In this document: positions 15,661-24,410 of the stretch, piece by piece | Numbering within the stretch: the stretch's first letter is position 1 | Layout of the letters: every line of letters starts with the position of its first letter | Assembly (NCBI GenBank): GCA_046349855.1 | Contig: JAXMBM010000015.1 | Span: 62,001-126,000 of the forward strand | Source of the DNA: CAIXSC01 sp046349855 | Lineage (GTDB): Bacteria; Planctomycetota; Planctomycetia; Pirellulales; Pirellulaceae | Reading direction: 5' to 3' | DNA: 64,000 nucleotides | The notes under the pieces: model-generated | The model's input: only the letters and a program-made list of their open reading frames with translations | Told to the model about the DNA's origin: nothing | The model's database searches: none | Translations under genes and position numbers: made by a program

Positions 15661-16005
15661 CTACTCGGGCACCGGCTCGATCGAAGCCGACATCGATCCC
15701 TGGCAGCGGGCGATCAGCTTGTCCCGGCCGAAGGCCTTGATCTGGTCCCGCTTGAGTTCGGCGTGTTCGAGCGTGGTCACGAGGCAGATGGCTCGGCCGG
15801 TCGTGTCCACTTCGGCGGCGATCAGCATGCCCTTTTCGAAGGGATAGCCAAACAGATCCTTCATCATGCGGATCACGTATTCGTACGAGTGATCGTCATC
15901 GTTCCAGAGAATCACCTGGTACCGCGGCTGCTTGCGCGGGCGGCGTTTCTGTTCGACCTGGACGACGGGTTCGGCAACGGCCGTGGGCAATTCGGATTGG
16001 GACAT
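15661..16005 (-). CDS. clpS: ClpS-family adaptor-like protein without the canonical His66
   Basis: 114 residues from the ATG at 16005, preceding a short disordered N-terminus. Core match to ClpS: QPRYQVILWNDDDHSYEYVI (residues 26-45) equals the PPxxYxVILxNDDxTPMEFV strand-helix, and TTGRAICLVTTLEHAEL equals the YQGKAICGVFTAEVAET region. Asn35 and Asp36/37, which hold the N-degron amino group in ClpS, are present, but the His66 position is Asp67. It may therefore bind a different N-terminal residue set or no N-degron. It is followed by mtaB with an 8-bp gap. No clp protease gene lies in the window. Confidence 0.85.
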   Translation of the reverse strand: MSQSELPTAVAEPVVQVEQKRRPRKQPRYQVILWNDDDHSYEYVIRMMKDLFGYPFEKGMLIAAEVDTTGRAICLVTTLEHAELKRDQIKAFGRDKLIARCQGSMSASIEPVPE

Positions 16006-16241
16006 GGTAGGTGGGGACTCCCCGACGTGTTCCCCGGACGGCGGAGGAACGGACCACGTAGTGTGACGTCTGAGGATGTCGATTATATTGCCCGGGTCGA
16101 TCAAACGCCAAGATCCGCCGGTGCCGATCGTGCCGCAAAAACCGCCCGAATGGGAGCGGTGGCTGCTGTGACCGGCACGATCCGCAAGGTCGAACACCCG
16201 TCTGTCCATCCGTCCGCCCACCCGCAGGACCCGAGCCTCCC

Positions 16242-17639
16242 ATGCCCGCACCGCTGGCCGATATCGAAGCTTATCTGGACGCGCACCGGGACGATTTCGA
16301 GCACGATCTGTGCCGGTTGCTCGAAATTCCCAGCGTCAGTGCTGACCCGCAGTTCCGCCCGGCGGTCCGGCAGGCGGCGCAGTGGATGATCGACGAGTTC
16401 CGCCGGCTGGGACTCAGCCCGCGGCTGATCGAAACCTCGGGGCACCCGCTGGTGTATGCCGAGACGCCGCCCGTTCCGGGGGCGCCCGTGGCCCTGGTCT
16501 ACGGCCACTACGACGTTCAGCCCCCCGACCCGCTCGACCAGTGGGTCTCGCCGCCCTTCGTCCCGACGCAGCGCCACGGCAACCTGTATGCGCGCGGAGC
16601 CACCGACGACAAGGGCCAGATGCTGACGCACGTCAAGAGTCTCCAGGCCTGGCTCGCCACGCGCCAGTCGCTCCCGCTACAGTTGAAATTCGTCATCGAA
16701 GGGGAGGAGGAGGTGGGGAGTCAGGGGCTCCACGATTACCTCCACTCACCTGCCGCCGATCACCTGGCGTGCGACGTGGTCGTGGTGAGTGACACCAGTC
16801 AGTTTGGCATCGATCAACCCGCCCTGACCTACGGACTCCGGGGAATCGTCTACTTCGAACTGTTGGTCCGTGGCCCGCGGCAGGATCTGCACTCAGGGAG
16901 CTTCGGTGGGAGTGTGACGAACCCGGCCAATGCCCTGGCCAAACTGCTCGCTGCCCTGACCGACGACCAGGGACGCATCCAGGTTCCGGGCTTTTACGAT
17001 GCGGTGCGCCCGCTGAGCGACCTGGAACGCGCGAAACTGGCCGAGCTGCCGTTCGACGAGGCGCGGTATCGGGATCAACTCGGCGTCGCCGCTCTGGCCG
17101 GAGAGGCCGGCTACACGACGCTGGAGCGTCGCTGGGCTCGTCCCACCTGCGATGTCCACGGACTCAATTCCGGTTACCAGGGCGCGGGGGGCAAGACCAT
17201 CATTCCGGCGCAGGCCAGCGCCAAGTTCAGCTTCCGGCTGGTGCCCGATCAGGATCCGCAGCACATCACCGCAGCGCTGCGGGCATTTCTCGACGCCCGT
17301 TGTCCTCCCGGAGTCGTGCTCGACCTGCAGTGCCTCAGCGGCGCCCCGGGGATCGTGGTCCCCATCGACAGCCCCTACGCTCAGGCCGCCGCCCGCGCCA
17401 TCGAGCAGGGGTTCCAGCGCGCTCCGTACTTCATCCGCGAAGGTGGGTCCATCCCCATCGTCATGGAATTCAGCCGGCGGTTGAACGCCGCCGCGCTGCT
17501 GCTGGGCTGGGGACTCGACGACGACAACACGCACAGCCCGAACGAGAAGTTCCGTCTGGCCGATTACCACCGCGGGATCCGGTCGAGCGCCTGGCTGTGG
17601 CATGAACTGGCCACGCTGAAACGACCGTCGGCGAAGTAA
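16242..17639 (+). CDS. M20 family metallopeptidase (dipeptidase)
   Basis: 465 residues, peptidase family M20 (dinuclear zinc). First ligand His in VYGHYDVQP (His89, with Asp91 as partner), bridging Asp in GATDDKGQ, catalytic Glu in EGEEEVGS, and the dimerisation lid domain between. The layout matches the cytosolic non-specific dipeptidase/CNDP subgroup (ELLVRGPRQDLHSGSFGG). No signal peptide, so cytoplasmic. Substrate is inferred to be a di- or tripeptide. It is divergent from the ClpS-like gene across 236 bp with no clear promoter pair. Confidence 0.92.
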   Translation: MPAPLADIEAYLDAHRDDFEHDLCRLLEIPSVSADPQFRPAVRQAAQWMIDEFRRLGLSPRLIETSGHPLVYAETPPVPGAPVALVYGHYDVQPPDPLDQWVSPPFVPTQRHGNLYARGATDDKGQMLTHVKSLQAWLATRQSLPLQLKFVIEGEEEVGSQGLHDYLHSPAADHLACDVVVVSDTSQFGIDQPALTYGLRGIVYFELLVRGPRQDLHSGSFGGSVTNPANALAKLLAALTDDQGRIQVPGFYDAVRPLSDLERAKLAELPFDEARYRDQLGVAALAGEAGYTTLERRWARPTCDVHGLNSGYQGAGGKTIIPAQASAKFSFRLVPDQDPQHITAALRAFLDARCPPGVVLDLQCLSGAPGIVVPIDSPYAQAAARAIEQGFQRAPYFIREGGSIPIVMEFSRRLNAAALLLGWGLDDDNTHSPNEKFRLADYHRGIRSSAWLWHELATLKRPSAK

Positions 17640-17645
17640 GCTGCG

Positions 17646-17668
17646 GCGGGCCGACGAACCCGGCCCGC
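17646..17668. terminator. Hairpin in the convergent gap after the M20 peptidase
   Basis: GCGGGCC (17646-17652) pairs with GGCCCGC (17662-17668) over a 9-nt loop, 7 bp downstream of the M20 stop and 20 bp from the stop of the convergent BBP7 gene. No U-tract on either side, so an intrinsic terminator is only possible. Confidence 0.35.
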
Positions 17669-17687
17669 GTCGGCCGCCATCACTCGC

Positions 17688-18860
17688 CTACCAGGTACCG
17701 ACGAGTCCCAGCGTGGGGCCGTGGTAGACCATTTCGCCGTCGTCGCGGAACTGGCCCACCCCGTTCGTCAGTGCGAAAGTGTCGGTGGGAATGTTCTGCG
17801 GAGCGAGCGCCAGGCCGTTGACGAAGATGGCCTGGTACCCGGCACGGATCGCCACATTGGGACGGAACTGGAAGGTGCCGCACAGCGAGAGTTCGCCGAG
17901 CAGCGCCGTGCGGCTCGCCGCATTCGCCGTGGTGATCGCGGCCCCGCCGTTCTGCACAAACGACGTGTTCTGTTCGACGAAGTTTTCGCACAGCGCGATC
18001 TTGCCTTCGAAATCCAGATAGAACAGGCGGTGGAGCAGAAAGTGGGCCGAGGTCCCCAACTGTACGCCGTACATGTCATTGCCGGTGTTGACCGTGATGT
18101 CGTTGGTGTTGGCACCGGTCGTTATGTACTGCAGATGGTCGCTGCTGGCAAAGTACCGGGCACCGACAAAGACCTGCAGGTCGAGCGGTCCCGGGGGCAT
18201 CTCCAGCCAGGTCCGAATGTTGGCCTCTGCTGTCGCCATCCGCGAAGCGAGCGTCACCGTCGCGACATTGTTCTGGTCGAACAGCGGGTTCACCGGATTG
18301 GCAAATCCCGACAGGATCGAGGACAGATCACCGGCGGCCGACGTGGCGGTCTGCGTGTCGGACCAGCCGTAATTCCCCTGGTAACTGATCTCCGCCTGCC
18401 AGCAGGCGTTGATGGTGCGCCCGATCGTGAAGCGTCCCCCCGCGTCCCATTCGCTCTTCACATCCGCGGTCGACAGAGCCACCACGCCGGTCGGTCCCAA
18501 GCGGGCCAGATTGAATTCTTCGTAGCGGTCCGGCGTCAGGACCGCCGCGCCGGCGCTGGCGTACCATCCCAGCGGCCGATGCGCCGTAAAGCCCAGGCGA
18601 CAATCCCCGTTGCAATTGGGGCAGTGATCGCAACCGCCGTAGGGATCGAACCCCCACACCAGCGGGCCAGGGCAACAGATCCCGCGGATCTGCCCGCAGT
18701 CGTCGTACACATACGGATTGGGGGCCAGACCGAGCGTCTGGGCGGTCGCCTGTGGGAGTCCGGTTCCGAGCAGGCTGACCACCACCATCAGGGTGCTCAA
18801 CTGCCACGCCGACCACCCCTTACGACCGGGAATCCCCTTGCCGATCATCGTGCCAGACAT
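17688..18860 (-). CDS. BBP7-type outer-membrane beta-barrel protein
   Basis: About 390 residues from the ATG at 18860. An in-frame GTG at 18938 gives 26 more residues, but the later start puts a normal signal peptide first (MSGTMIGKGIPGRKGWSAWQ, then a hydrophobic stretch ending ATAQ). The mature start has a Cys-rich segment (GICCPGPLVWGFDPYGGCDH), then alternating beta strands such as GWYASAGAAVLTPDRYEEFN and repeated barrel-like strands up to the C-terminal YHGPTLGLVGTW, which ends in an aromatic residue. This is the planctomycete BBP7 family of porin-like outer-membrane proteins; function is unknown beyond a barrel. It is monocistronic. Confidence 0.8.
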   Translation of the reverse strand: MSGTMIGKGIPGRKGWSAWQLSTLMVVVSLLGTGLPQATAQTLGLAPNPYVYDDCGQIRGICCPGPLVWGFDPYGGCDHCPNCNGDCRLGFTAHRPLGWYASAGAAVLTPDRYEEFNLARLGPTGVVALSTADVKSEWDAGGRFTIGRTINACWQAEISYQGNYGWSDTQTATSAAGDLSSILSGFANPVNPLFDQNNVATVTLASRMATAEANIRTWLEMPPGPLDLQVFVGARYFASSDHLQYITTGANTNDITVNTGNDMYGVQLGTSAHFLLHRLFYLDFEGKIALCENFVEQNTSFVQNGGAAITTANAASRTALLGELSLCGTFQFRPNVAIRAGYQAIFVNGLALAPQNIPTDTFALTNGVGQFRDDGEMVYHGPTLGLVGTW

Positions 18861-19176
18861 CGCGTGCCCCGTTACTGACAGAATCTGCGGAGTAACCCCT
18901 ACGAGCCCTACGACTAGTTTCGTCGTCACGTCCGCCACGCATCAGCACGTTCGATACGCGTGCCACAGCCGATACAACCGGTAAAGTTCCCCAGCGCTCG
19001 AAGCGGTGACTTGCCGGTGGACGTTGACCGAGAGTCAAAGTGAGGAAACTGGGAAGAGGTGCAGGGCTTCGGCCACCCATTCCTCCGGACTGTGAAACCT
19101 GCGTGACGGGCGGCTGGCCGACGGAGCACCCGCCTAGGGACCGACCCGCGCCGAGTTGCCCGGGGTCCGCTCTTGC

Positions 19177-20109
19177 TCACCGTCCATAGGCGGCTCGAGA
19201 ATTGCCCGCGCAGAATCGTCGCAGTGCGGCGTCGCCGCGCTCGGCGGCATATTCGAGCGCGATTCGCTGAAGCGTCGCATAGTCGGCCGCCCCTTCGCTG
19301 ACCGGCCAGTTGCTGCCGTAGATCACGCGCTCGTCGCCAAACGCGCGCCAGACGACGTCGAGATAGGGGCGATAGAACGCCAACTCGTGGGGGGCCTTTC
19401 GACCGTCGCGCGCCGCTCCTTCCACCAGGGCCGAAATCTTGCAATACACGCGCGGATGCTGGGCCGCGCTGGCGATCCCGGCCTGCCAGTCGGCGGGGGG
19501 AGCCGCGGTGGTGATCGCCACATTGCCGATGTGGTTGAGGACGATCCGCAGCGACGGGAGAAGCGCGGCAAATTTACCCAGCAGCGCGGGTGTGTCGGGA
19601 CCGCCGTTGACGTCCAGCGCGAGTCCCAGGTCGGCGAGCAACCGGAAATCGTCGAGCTGGTTTTTTTCCAGACCTTGAGCGACCGCGGTCGAGGACACGC
19701 GAATGCCGCGAAAAGCAGGTTGAGCGGCCAGGCGGCGCGCGTGACTGGCAAACTCGGCGTGACCCGGTGCCAGGTTGCCGACAATACCGACGACAAACGG
19801 ATCGCGTTGAGCCAGCTGCAGCAGCCAATCGTTGTCGGCGACGCGGGGACTGGCCTCGACCACGATCGTCCCTGTCACGCGGCGAAACTGCGGCACCGCT
19901 CGCAGGTGTTGCGGGAGCACGGTGCGATAGAGAGATGACTCGCGGTTCGGCCAGGGAACTCCTTCCGGGCGCGTGGGATCGTAGAAATGCGTGTGGCAGT
20001 CGATGATCTCCAGATCCTGGGGGATGTCGGCGGCCGCAAATGAGGACCGGCCCGCTGTGGCGATGACGGCGGTGGCAGCGGTGGCAGCGACAAAGGTTCG
20101 ACGATGCAT
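19177..20109 (-). CDS. Exported amidohydrolase (amidohydrolase_2/TIM-barrel lactonase-like)
   Basis: 310 residues. N-terminal Tat-like signal (MHRRTFVAATAATAVIA, twin Arg). The metal-binding IIDCHTHFYDPTRPEGVPWP opening (HxH on strand 1), LNHIGNVA, and VIYGSNWPV with the barrel-end Asn/Trp/Pro pattern match amidohydrolase family 2, which includes L-fuconate/rhamnono-lactonases and decarboxylases. Substrate unknown, probably a sugar lactone or aromatic acid. The gene stands alone; a repeat-rich region lies upstream. Confidence 0.88.
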   Translation of the reverse strand: MHRRTFVAATAATAVIATAGRSSFAAADIPQDLEIIDCHTHFYDPTRPEGVPWPNRESSLYRTVLPQHLRAVPQFRRVTGTIVVEASPRVADNDWLLQLAQRDPFVVGIVGNLAPGHAEFASHARRLAAQPAFRGIRVSSTAVAQGLEKNQLDDFRLLADLGLALDVNGGPDTPALLGKFAALLPSLRIVLNHIGNVAITTAAPPADWQAGIASAAQHPRVYCKISALVEGAARDGRKAPHELAFYRPYLDVVWRAFGDERVIYGSNWPVSEGAADYATLQRIALEYAAERGDAALRRFCAGNSRAAYGR

Positions 20110-20277
20110 GGCGGAGTTCCTCGAGGTGATGGCATGGCGAAAGTGGCATTCAAGGTAGCGCGCGAGCCGCTGCCGGGCAAACCTCTATCCAGCGATTGCT
20201 CGGTCAACACTTCGGTTTCCGGTACGACCGACTTCCCGTCCGTCGTAAATTGGACAGCGCCAGGTTGTCATAGTCGT

Positions 20278-20390
20278 GGATCGCTCCGCGATCCAACGCC
20301 TTTGTGCCTGAACGTTGGATCGCAGAGCGACCCACAAGTGCGTCCCGCATTGCCATAATCCACGCTAAGTCGCACTCAAATAAACAGGTC
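20278..20390 (+). repeat. Repeat A, copy 1 (113 bp, palindromic core)
   Basis: Identical over all 113 bp to 20513-20625. It contains the perfect hairpin GGATCGC-TCC-GCGATCC (20278-20294) and a second, imperfect copy of that hairpin (GTTGGATCGCAGAGCGACCC), so the first part is itself an inverted repeat around a 16-nt loop. No transposase is adjacent. It looks like a REP/MITE-type element of planctomycete intergenic DNA. Confidence 0.8.
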
Positions 20391-20401
20391 ACTCTGGGCC
20401 C

Positions 20402-20514
20402 GAAGCCGGAGAACCTGGCGCCGTTCCATTAAGGGCCGTAAGCGACGGATGGCATTCCCGTGTACGGTCAGGGAACTCGCAGCCCTGGTTTGGACAGAGC
20501 GTTACGGCGGGGGG
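20402..20514 (+). repeat. Repeat B, copy 1 (113 bp)
   Basis: Matches 20950-21062 with about 3 substitutions in 113 bp. It opens with GAAGCCGGAGAACCTGGCGC and ends in a G-run. It lies between the two A copies (A-B-A-B order, with 11 bp between A1 and B1 and B1 abutting A2), which suggests unequal recombination or successive insertion. Confidence 0.8.
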
Positions 20515-20625
20515 ATCGCTCCGCGATCCAACGCCTTTGTGCCTGAACGTTGGATCGCAGAGCGACCCACAAGTGCGTCCCGCATTGCCATAATCCACGC
20601 TAAGTCGCACTCAAATAAACAGGTC
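20513..20625 (+). repeat. Repeat A, copy 2 (113 bp)
   Basis: Exact copy of 20278-20390. It begins inside the last 2 bp of repeat B copy 1, so the elements abut. Confidence 0.8.
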
Positions 20626-20949
20626 CTTCTGGGTTTACTGTGGGTCGTCCGAGAAAGAGATGCATAGGGTGCGGCTGTCGCCGCAGGTTGTGGGCATCTC
20701 GCGGTGTCAGTGGTCATCGACATGAATTGGAGGTGGGAGTGCCAACGTTGATCGGGACCTGGCGGAGTGGCGCCAGCGGCCGTTTTCGCAAAGAAAGATC
20801 CTTGGACACCTGCGAGATGCTCCGAAAATCCCGCGCCCAGCCGCCTCTCCACACCGCGGCGACGACCCGGACTACCGTCGGACAGTGCCTGACTTTACCG
20901 CAGAACCCACACGAAACCCGGATGGACCAATAAACATTTCACACTGTCT
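20626..20949. other. Gap between repeats, no convincing gene
   Basis: About 324 bp between repeat A copy 2 and repeat B copy 2. Short open frames exist on both strands, but they read through the repeats or lack any protein-like composition. No RNA gene was recognised. Confidence 0.5.
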
Positions 20950-21062
20950 GAAGCCGGAGAACCTGGCGCCGTTCCATAAAGGGCCGTAAGCGACGGATGG
21001 CATTCCCGTGTACGGTCAGGGAACTCGCAGCCCTGGTTTGGCCAGAGCGCTACGGCGGGGGG
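20950..21062 (+). repeat. Repeat B, copy 2 (overlaps the 3' end of the downstream-operon gene)
   Basis: Second copy of the 113-bp B repeat. Its last 13 bp supply the terminal Pro codons and the TAG stop of the minus-strand gene ending at 21050. The G-run encodes the Pro run, so the element probably inserted at the 3' end of that gene. Confidence 0.75.
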
Positions 21063-23491
21063 GCTCGTTCCGCGGCGGCGCGGGCGGCGTCGAAGGAGGC
21101 TCGCCATTCCTCGGCGATTCCCGGAGGGACCTCCTGCAGGAAACGGATCAGCTTGACGGTTTCCGCAGGTTGCCCCAAGCGGGTCTGGAGCGTTGCTATC
21201 TGCAGTTTGGCTTGCCACCAGCGCGGTGAGCGAGGAGGACTCTTGGCGGCAATCCGCCGCCACTGGTCGAGCGCTCGCTGCCAGTCGGGACGCGTCGTGC
21301 CCGCGGCCAGCAACTCCGCGTAGGCCTGTTGCAACTCCCCGTCCTGCGGTGCCGTTCGCGCCAGTTCGCCGTACAGCTCGACGGCCGCCTCACGCTTTCC
21401 GCTCAACGCCCATCCCTGAGCGCGGGCGCGATCGACCTGTCGGCGTTCCGCGGGAGATAATCCAGCGCGGACGGATTCGAGCCGTGTGACACAGGCCTGC
21501 ACGAACGGAGCCAGTGCGGAGCCGCGCGACGATTCATCGGTCGCCGGACGACGGGCAGTCCACTGTGCCAATTGCAGCAGTTCGAGCAGGACGGGCGTGG
21601 GGAGGGAAGTCTGTTCCTCGAGGCAGGTGCCGGCGGCGGCCTCGTGCCCTGGGGCAAGTACCAAGGCGTACAGTCGCAACTGGTTGGCGAGTTGTCGATC
21701 TTCGTCCGTCGCCTCCGCGGGTACAGGGTGGGAGTCGAGCCAGGCGAGTGTCTCGCCGGCGCGGCGTTCGAGCGCGTCGCCACCCGACTCACCGGCCGCC
21801 GCGTTACGCACGCTGAGCAGTCGGCGAGCGCAGCGCGTGGCCCCTCGCCAACCCGCTAACGCCTGCGGTGCTTCGGCCGAGATCCCGCGAAACGCTGCGC
21901 CGGCGCGCTCGTCGTCCAGCCGCAGTTCATGCCAGGTGCCGAGCCACAGGCGAGCTTCCTGGGCGGTGGGCGAATCGGGCCAGCGTGCTCCGTGTTCTTC
22001 CAGCCAGGCGACGTAGCGTTCGGCCAACGCGGTGGCTGGTGGCGCGGGAGGTTGCCGCAGCTGCTGCGCCACATTCCAGACGGCGGCCAGATGGGCGGCA
22101 GCGGCGGGTGGCTGGTCGGGAGCGGCCAGGGCCGCATCGTGCAGTCGCTGGGCCGCATCGGCATGTCGACCACGTTCCTGTTGAAGCAGACCCGCCTTGT
22201 AGGCGCATTGGAAGGCAGGGCCGGCGCGACCTGCTTCACGGGACAGGCGAGTCGCCTCGTCGTAGGCGGCCAAGGCATCGTCGTGCCGTCCCTGGACCAC
22301 GAGGCTGTCCGCGGTGCGCGCCACAAGATCCACGTTCCGCGTCCCCGACGCGGTTCCCAGTCGGATCAGTGCCAGGTCGCCGCGATGCCGCCAGTACGGG
22401 CCATGCTCGCGTGCGATCTCTTCGAGTAATGCGGTGGCCTGCTCCTGCAGCTCGGACGTCGCCTTCCCCTCGGCCGCCGCCACTCGCCACTCCTCCAGCA
22501 GCACCTCGAGCCGCAGAAAATCCCATTCGGCCTGCACCGGTCCGCGGACGCGTGGAGGGTTGGCGAGTTGCTGCCGCACTTCCGGCCAGGCACGCTGCGC
22601 GAGCGCGCCCCGGACGGACTCGGCCCGCACAGCCAGCTGCGTCGCGGGCGGGAGTTGCGCCGGATCGAGGGAAGCAAGCGCGTCGCGGGCGGCCGCGGGT
22701 TTGTCGAGCAGCCGCTGCTGGGCGGCCAGTTCCAGCCGGAAGGCGGCGTACAAGGGCATCTCCGGCGTGAGCTGGCGGAGCGACAGTTCCAGCAGCTGCA
22801 CGCCGCGCCCCAGGGTCGCCAGCCGGTCGTCGCTCCCGGCGGCGTAGGCCAGCGCGAGATTGCGTTGAGCTCGTGCGGCCTGCAATCGTACCTGGTGTTG
22901 CAGCGTGGCCAGTTGATCGGCCGTCAACTCGTCGGCCGACGGGGGACGACGGAAACGCTGAGGCAGCGCGTCCGCCAGTTCGCGGTCGAGTTGCTCGAGC
23001 GTACGGGCCGCGGCACGGGAAAGGCGGCGGGCGGTGTCGAGCCCCGGTTCGGGGTCGGCGGCGACCTCTGCCTCCAACCGCGCGAGCTCGCCCAGCATGG
23101 CCTCGGCAAGTGCCCGCTGCACCCGCACGAGATACGCCAGTGAATGGTCGGCGTGTGCTGCCAGGTACTCGTCGGCCACGCGCTGAGCCCGTTCCGCCAG
23201 AGTGGCACGTTGATCGGCGGCCGCATTCCGCGCGTGTTCGGTCAGTGTCCGGATCCACTCGACCGCCAGCTCTCCGCGTTCCAGCGGCGTCAAGCTCGAC
23301 TCGGCCCACCGCCGTTGGCAGTGGCTTTCCGCCAGCTCGAACAGTTGCCGTTGCCGCAGTCCTTCCAGAAAGGCCTCGTCCGCGGCTTCCCGCGCGAGGG
23401 CGCGGGGCACGCTGGCGAGGCCACTGGCCAGCCACAGTACCGCCAGCACAACGCCACGGCACAGGAGAGGTTGGCAAGAGCTGGGACGCAT
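21050..23491 (-). CDS. Large secreted alpha-helical, TPR-like protein, last gene of a Ton/Tol-type operon
   Basis: 813 residues from the ATG at 23491, chosen because the preceding ExbD stop is 14 bp upstream and a signal peptide follows (CRGVVLAVLWLASGLASVP, then ALA). The rest is almost wholly amphipathic helices rich in Ala, Arg, Leu and Glu with TPR-like pairs (EAAVELYGELARTAPQDGEL, then QQAYAELLAAG). Acidic and Arg residues alternate, as in coiled scaffold or solenoid proteins. No enzyme motif. It is the promoter-distal gene after two ExbD and one TolQ genes, so it may be the periplasmic partner of the motor or an output scaffold (inference). The C-terminus ends within repeat B. Confidence 0.75.
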   Translation of the reverse strand: MRPSSCQPLLCRGVVLAVLWLASGLASVPRALAREAADEAFLEGLRQRQLFELAESHCQRRWAESSLTPLERGELAVEWIRTLTEHARNAAADQRATLAERAQRVADEYLAAHADHSLAYLVRVQRALAEAMLGELARLEAEVAADPEPGLDTARRLSRAAARTLEQLDRELADALPQRFRRPPSADELTADQLATLQHQVRLQAARAQRNLALAYAAGSDDRLATLGRGVQLLELSLRQLTPEMPLYAAFRLELAAQQRLLDKPAAARDALASLDPAQLPPATQLAVRAESVRGALAQRAWPEVRQQLANPPRVRGPVQAEWDFLRLEVLLEEWRVAAAEGKATSELQEQATALLEEIAREHGPYWRHRGDLALIRLGTASGTRNVDLVARTADSLVVQGRHDDALAAYDEATRLSREAGRAGPAFQCAYKAGLLQQERGRHADAAQRLHDAALAAPDQPPAAAAHLAAVWNVAQQLRQPPAPPATALAERYVAWLEEHGARWPDSPTAQEARLWLGTWHELRLDDERAGAAFRGISAEAPQALAGWRGATRCARRLLSVRNAAAGESGGDALERRAGETLAWLDSHPVPAEATDEDRQLANQLRLYALVLAPGHEAAAGTCLEEQTSLPTPVLLELLQLAQWTARRPATDESSRGSALAPFVQACVTRLESVRAGLSPAERRQVDRARAQGWALSGKREAAVELYGELARTAPQDGELQQAYAELLAAGTTRPDWQRALDQWRRIAAKSPPRSPRWWQAKLQIATLQTRLGQPAETVKLIRFLQEVPPGIAEEWRASFDAARAAAERAPPP

Positions 23492-23505
23492 GACGGAACG
23501 ATCCT

Positions 23506-23973
23506 TCAGCGCGGCACGGCAGCCGCCATGCTGACGCGGGTAAAGCCGAGTTGTCGGGCGGCATCGTACACGACGATCACGTGATGCAGAGGAATGTCGC
23601 CATCGGGATGCAGGATGACCGGGACGTCGGCGGTGATCTCCGCCACGCGCTGCAAGCGCGTTCGCACGTCGGCCACGGTGGCCAGCGGCTCGTCGTTGAT
23701 CTCCCAACGCGGCCCTTCCGTGGTCGATCGCAACCGCACCACGATCCGTTCGAAGTCGGCCTCGGGCGGCGGCGGGTCGGTGTCGGCCGCGTCGCCCGAC
23801 GCGGCAACGGCCGGCGCTTCGGCCGCCACGTGGCTGGGCAGGACTTTTTCCGCCAGCTGAACCCCGGCGGTCCAGACGAAGAACACGAGCAGCAGAAAGA
23901 CGACGTCGATCAGCGGCGTCATCTGGATGTCCATACCGGGGCGTTCGCGGAGGACCGATAGCGGCAGCTTCAC
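23506..23973 (-). CDS. ExbD/TolR-type biopolymer transport protein, copy 2
   Basis: 155 residues. N-terminal cytoplasmic stretch, a TM helix with the proton-path Asp in MTPLIDVVFLLLVFFVW, then a periplasmic TolR/ExbD fold (VIVVYDAARQLGFTRVSMAA). The ATG overlaps the upstream ExbD stop by 4 bp, so translation is coupled. Two different ExbD paralogues in one operon are common in planctomycetes and other diderms and probably form a heteromeric pair. Confidence 0.92.
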   Translation of the reverse strand: MKLPLSVLRERPGMDIQMTPLIDVVFLLLVFFVWTAGVQLAEKVLPSHVAAEAPAVAASGDAADTDPPPPEADFERIVVRLRSTTEGPRWEINDEPLATVADVRTRLQRVAEITADVPVILHPDGDIPLHHVIVVYDAARQLGFTRVSMAAAVPR

Positions 23974-24410
23974 GGCGAGCCTCCGGGTTCCTCGTCGAAG
24001 ACGGCGAAGGTGACGTTGGTCAATCCGGCCTGGGTGCAGGCCACCAGCATCGGCTCGACGTACCGGTACGGAACCGTGCGATCCGCCCGGACGCGCAGTT
24101 CCACCTCGGGGCCCGCCTCGCTCAGCACCTGCTGCAGGCGGGCGGCCAATTCGGTCGCGGGTATGTGCCGGCCGACCAGAATCAGCGAGCCATCGTGCAG
24201 GATGTTGAGGGTGCAGCGAGGACGCTCGTCGTCGGCGGTCGCCTGCGCGCCGCTGTGCGCGACGGGCAATGGCAGACTCATCTGCGCCTCCTGCTGAGCC
24301 AGGTGACTGGAGACCAGGAAGAAGATGAGCAGCTGGAAGACGACATCGATCAGCGGCGTCATGTTGACGCCCACGGCGCTGCGCTGAGCGAGGCGAGGGA
24401 CGCGCATCAC
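23970..24410 (-). CDS. ExbD/TolR-type biopolymer transport protein, copy 1
   Basis: 146 residues. Same layout as the next gene: cytoplasmic N-terminus, TM helix with the essential Asp (NMTPLIDVVFQLLIFFLVSS), and a periplasmic domain with the LRVRADRTVPYRYVEPML motif. It overlaps the TolQ-like gene stop by 4 bp and the downstream ExbD by 4 bp. It should bind inside the TolQ pentamer and convert proton flow into movement. Confidence 0.93.
   Translation of the reverse strand: MMRVPRLAQRSAVGVNMTPLIDVVFQLLIFFLVSSHLAQQEAQMSLPLPVAHSGAQATADDERPRCTLNILHDGSLILVGRHIPATELAARLQQVLSEAGPEVELRVRADRTVPYRYVEPMLVACTQAGLTNVTFAVFDEEPGGSP

Noticed and set aside
20640..20933. Open frame between the repeats
   Set aside because: Basic, Cys/Arg-rich, no recognisable domain, and it spans repeat-derived DNA.
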